Of a stretch of 64,000 bases of DNA, positions 61,124 to 64,000 are shown piece after piece. The notes below the pieces were generated by a model. That model was not told where the DNA came from, did no database searches, and saw only the letters and a list, made by a program, of their open reading frames with translations. The position numbers were made by a program, and so were the translations under genes. The DNA comes from Flavobacteriales bacterium. GTDB taxonomy: Bacteria > Bacteroidota > Bacteroidia > UBA10329. How positions within the stretch are numbered: position 1 is the stretch's first letter; each line of letters begins with the position of its first letter. The stretch covers positions 1 through 64,000 of the forward strand of contig JAIOYP010000007.1 in assembly GCA_021741155.1 (NCBI GenBank), read 5' to 3'.

Positions 61124-62941
61124 ATGAAATTTAAGAGCATATTCACCATCATACTTATACTGATAGTAGGTTTAAACAGATTAGTAGCTCAATCTTTTCC
61201 CGCTGGATGTGATGCATTTTTGGATGTCACGACTCTATGGAATGAAATGAATGATACGGCTATCACCTGCGTTGGAACTTTGGTTACGCTCGAGGATATT
61301 TCGGCACTTGACGGGACACAATCCACCAGAGATTGGGTTTACGGGGATGGGACTGATTCGTTGGGCGCACTACTATCTACGCAAACGTCACATTTTTATA
61401 ATGGAGAAGGAATCTACACGGCCACACTCACGGTAGGTTCTGATGTGTGTCCAGACATTACCGTTTCTAAAACAATCAGGGTTATTGGAAACCCAGAGTA
61501 CACCGTTGTGATAGACACCATTGATTGTTTTGGAAACTGCAACGGTTCCCTTACCATTGACATTCTATCGATGAATTCCTCTTGGTACACTGTGGAGTGG
61601 GACGGTGGCCTTGCTGGAATGGTCGCAGGTGGCGTTGCAATCACAGGAAACACCATCAGTGAATTATGCGCGGGGAATCATGCTGCCGTTATAACCGATG
61701 GTTTTGGTTGTACCACTTTGCCAACTATCGATATCAATCTTCCCGAACCCGACCAATTACTGATAAATATTAATCAGGGCTATGACTTAGGGCTTTGTCC
61801 CGCAATGGGAGTTACCGATGTTTCTTTATTTATCACAGGTGGTGAAGGCGTTTATCAGATTTCATGGGAGGCTTCCGATTTTATTGCGATGAATAATGGT
61901 TTGACACAATTCACTCCCACATCCGAGAGTTTGGACATGACGTATTCGATTGTTGTTGAGGACGGAAACGGATGTCAGGCCAGCGATTCCATTCTCATCA
62001 GTTCATTACCAAGTACACTGAGCGGTTCGGTTGCTGTGGGTAGCAATCCCTGCATGAACTGTGAGGTGATTCAATATCAGTATAGCTCGGCTATCGAATC
62101 ATGGTATCCTGTAAGCACAACAACCACCGATAATTTCGGCAATTATGATTTCGGGGTCATTGCCAACTTTTTGCCATTCACCATCCTTGCCAATCCGGAT
62201 GCGGCCAGTTACCCAATGGCTGTTCCCACATTTTATCCTGAGGGACATTTATGGAACACGGCAACGGTATTTTCTGATGTTTGTGGGCAAGCGCTCACCA
62301 CCAATATCGATATTCCTGAGCCGATGAATTTTAATGGCTCCAACATTTTTGATGGTACCGTTTACTACAGCCAGTCTTGGAAAACCGAAACAGATGAAGA
62401 CCCCATTCCGTTGATTGATGTTGTAGTTGAGAAAACGCCTCCCGGCCATGCCCAAGGAAGGCAGACTACAAACAACAATGGCGGGTACACCTTTGTCCTT
62501 GTGCCAAGCAGCGATACGACCTATACAATCTTCGTGAGTATTCCCGGAATTCCAGTGAACTCCACCTATGAAATAATGGCAGATCAGGGCAATCAGACAT
62601 TCTATAATCTTGATTTCTGTTTGGCACCAGACTCATCCGCCATCAACACATGTAGTTTGGATATCACCGTTATCGACAACGAAATCGAATCAAGCGAGAA
62701 GACCTTTACCATGTATCCGAACCCGAACAATGGACGGTTTGCCATTGAAACAGGAAAGTTTTCCAGTACAGAATCTGAACTTCGAATTGTTGATACCATT
62801 GGTCGAATTGTCTTCAGAAAACGATATGCCGAAACGCCTTCTACCATCAACATGGTAAATATGGCCGAAGGATATTACTTGGTTCAGCTAATTAATGATT
62901 ACGAATTCGATTCATCGCCCATAAACGTGATGCGCTTCTAA
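61124..62941 (+). CDS. secreted PKD-like protein with T9SS type A sorting domain
   Basis: A 605-residue protein. The signal peptide is MKFKSIFTIILILIVGLNRLVAQS. A PKD-like domain (about 30-125, RDWVYGDGTDSLG...HFYNGEGIYTATLTV), a SprB-like or Ig-like repeat region, and CarboxypepD_reg-like segments (about 300-500) precede the sorting domain (FTMYPNPNNGRFAIETG...GYYLVQLI...INVMRF). A -7-like TACATTTA lies at 61083-61090. A surface protein is likely; no enzyme motif is seen. Confidence 0.9.
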   Translation: MKFKSIFTIILILIVGLNRLVAQSFPAGCDAFLDVTTLWNEMNDTAITCVGTLVTLEDISALDGTQSTRDWVYGDGTDSLGALLSTQTSHFYNGEGIYTATLTVGSDVCPDITVSKTIRVIGNPEYTVVIDTIDCFGNCNGSLTIDILSMNSSWYTVEWDGGLAGMVAGGVAITGNTISELCAGNHAAVITDGFGCTTLPTIDINLPEPDQLLININQGYDLGLCPAMGVTDVSLFITGGEGVYQISWEASDFIAMNNGLTQFTPTSESLDMTYSIVVEDGNGCQASDSILISSLPSTLSGSVAVGSNPCMNCEVIQYQYSSAIESWYPVSTTTTDNFGNYDFGVIANFLPFTILANPDAASYPMAVPTFYPEGHLWNTATVFSDVCGQALTTNIDIPEPMNFNGSNIFDGTVYYSQSWKTETDEDPIPLIDVVVEKTPPGHAQGRQTTNNNGGYTFVLVPSSDTTYTIFVSIPGIPVNSTYEIMADQGNQTFYNLDFCLAPDSSAINTCSLDITVIDNEIESSEKTFTMYPNPNNGRFAIETGKFSSTESELRIVDTIGRIVFRKRYAETPSTINMVNMAEGYYLVQLINDYEFDSSPINVMRF

Positions 62942-62985
62942 TAGAACTCGCTATGTAATTCCAACGGGTTCTTACATTTACCCGA

Positions 62986-63564
62986 ATGGGAACAATCATT
63001 TCAAAAATCATTTTCTTTTTCAGTGGCTGGACAATGGATAAAGACATTCCGGCCGATGTTCAACGCTGCGTTATCATTGCGGCTCCGCATACGAGCAACT
63101 GGGATTTGGTTCATGCCCGGTCAGCGTTTTACCTGATGGGAATTCCACTTCGATTTACCATCAAAAAAGAGTGGTTTCGACCTCCGTTCGGATGGCTTAC
63201 TAAAGCAATGGGCGGATTGGCAATTGACAGAACGCCCAAAGAACCTGGTGCAGAACGCAAAAGCATGACGGAGGCCATGAGTGATCTTTTTAAAGAACAT
63301 CAAACCTTGGCAATGATGGTTACTCCCGAAGGAACACGCTCGCTAAGAACCGAATGGAAAATGGGGTTTTACCATGTGGCAGTTGGTGCGGGAGTTCCCA
63401 TAGCGTTAGGCTATTTGGATTACAAGCGGAAACATGCTGGCGTTGGCCCAATCATTCACCCAAGTGGAGATATGGAAGCTGATTTGCGCAAGATTATGGC
63501 ATTTTACAAAGACATCGCACCAAAACATCCTGAGAAGTTCTCGTTGGATTTGAGGTATTCCTAA
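62986..63564 (+). CDS. acyltransferase of the 1-acylglycerol-3-phosphate family
   Basis: A 192-residue short acyltransferase. APHTSNWD gives the H-x4-D motif (about 34-41), FTIKKEWFRPPFGWLTKAMGGLAIDRT the second block, and VTPEGTRS the PEGT motif. It lacks the long N-terminal helices of PlsC, and similar short proteins occur widely in Bacteroidota. A -7-like TACATTTA (62968-62975) precedes the ATG. Confidence 0.88.
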   Translation: MGTIISKIIFFFSGWTMDKDIPADVQRCVIIAAPHTSNWDLVHARSAFYLMGIPLRFTIKKEWFRPPFGWLTKAMGGLAIDRTPKEPGAERKSMTEAMSDLFKEHQTLAMMVTPEGTRSLRTEWKMGFYHVAVGAGVPIALGYLDYKRKHAGVGPIIHPSGDMEADLRKIMAFYKDIAPKHPEKFSLDLRYS

Positions 63565-63566
63565 GA

Positions 63567-64000
63567 TTAGGAAACCGCTTTCATTCTGCGTGCCACAAGA
63601 ATGGCGATAAGGGAGGCCGTGATTGCCAAATAACCAACCAGGTCGTAGTCTTGATAGGTGCCTGAAGTTGTTTTCACTACAATTATTCCTGCAACATAAC
63701 TGGCAACACCAGCCCCAAGTTGCTGAATGGCGGAATTTACGCTCATAAAACCACCACGTCTTTCGGGTCTTACTGAAGAAGTAATCATGGTCATGGCTGG
63801 AATAATACGACCTGAAATAAGGATGAACATGATGCTGGTGATGACCAATACAGCGTAAAGATTCATTTGTGGTAGATGGGTAATTACCCAAAGTGGAACG
63901 AGCGATAGCAGAGTCACAACCGTGAAGAACTTGAGCTGTCCGTACTTATCTGCCCATTTGCCAAATAGCGGAGCGGAAAAAAGTGTGCAGAACCCACCAA
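63567..64000 (-). CDS. MFS transporter, partial (C-terminal part; 5' end beyond window)
   Basis: The frame runs to the window edge without a start. The last ~144 residues show GKWADKYG (the MFS loop 2-3/8-9 motif) and four to five helices, ending ILVARRMKAVS. Substrate unknown. Confidence 0.88.
   Translation of the reverse strand, partial: GGFCTLFSAPLFGKWADKYGQLKFFTVVTLLSLVPLWVITHLPQMNLYAVLVITSIMFILISGRIIPAMTMITSSVRPERRGGFMSVNSAIQQLGAGVASYVAGIIVVKTTSGTYQDYDLVGYLAITASLIAILVARRMKAVS

Overview
The window looks like chromosomal DNA of a free-living Bacteroidota, most likely a Flavobacteriales-type organism. Four things point there. Two large secreted proteins end in type IX secretion (T9SS) sorting domains. 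Many genes sit just downstream of the Bacteroidota -7 element TAnnTTTG (the tRNA-Gln gene has the full TTTG-N19-TAnnTTTG promoter), and starts lack Shine-Dalgarno sequences. Bacillithiol redox proteins are present. The small DUF6341-like and DUF6427-like genes lie beside purD. No rRNA, CRISPR array, transposase or integrase was seen. Two tRNAs are present: Ala-GGC and Gln-TTG.

Layout. 0-4 kb: tRNA-Ala, a zinc-peptidase-like protein and a T9SS adhesin-like protein. 4.2-9 kb: a potassium block (trkA, trkH, a DUF1905/YdeI-like protein, a voltage-gated channel with a zinc ribbon, a thioredoxin-fold protein). 9-17.9 kb: a 16-residue repeat protein, an RsuA/RluB-type pseudouridine synthase, YraN, then a carbamoyltransferase coupled to an ATPase/DUF4143 gene with a phased operator array, then glycerol kinase, an EEP phosphatase and a lipase. 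17.9-29.5 kb: a coiled-coil repeat protein, a LytTR regulator, a subtilase, an FAD enzyme, lipB, a sugar-phosphate isomerase, a CocE-type hydrolase and lysS.

29.4-37 kb is the unusual part. Five diverged copies of the 3' end of lysS, all on the + strand, each lie just behind a gene or gene remnant: lysS itself, the MBOAT/SGNH acetylation pair, a gutted DUF4143 copy, a PAS/SpoIIE phosphatase, and an intact DUF4143 ATPase. The space at 31.88-32.25 kb is a mosaic of 3' ends of genes that are intact at 35-37 kb. A 176-bp direct repeat and a duplicated operator tie the two DUF4143 copies together. This reads as a gene-cassette array punctuated by lysS tails.

37-48 kb: housekeeping and redox genes (BrxC/YtxJ, methyltransferase, nitroreductase, BrxA/B, a DUF4160-DUF2442 pair, gatC, plsC-like, trpS, purD, enoyl-CoA hydratase). 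47.6-51.5 kb: a DUF2723/TMEM260-type membrane glycosyltransferase candidate with a polysaccharide deacetylase. 51.6-52 kb: tRNA-Gln followed by a broken lepA 5' fragment. 52-57.7 kb: a tightly coupled operon (MMPL exporter, rfbA, SDR epimerase, polyprenyl synthase). 57.8-64 kb: a desaturase, a 51-residue Cys/Lys-rich protein, an epoxide-hydrolase-like enzyme, a phosphopantetheinyl transferase, a frameshifted T9SS-domain remnant, a second T9SS protein, an acyltransferase and a partial MFS transporter.

All family names come from reading motifs in the translated sequence; no database search was run.
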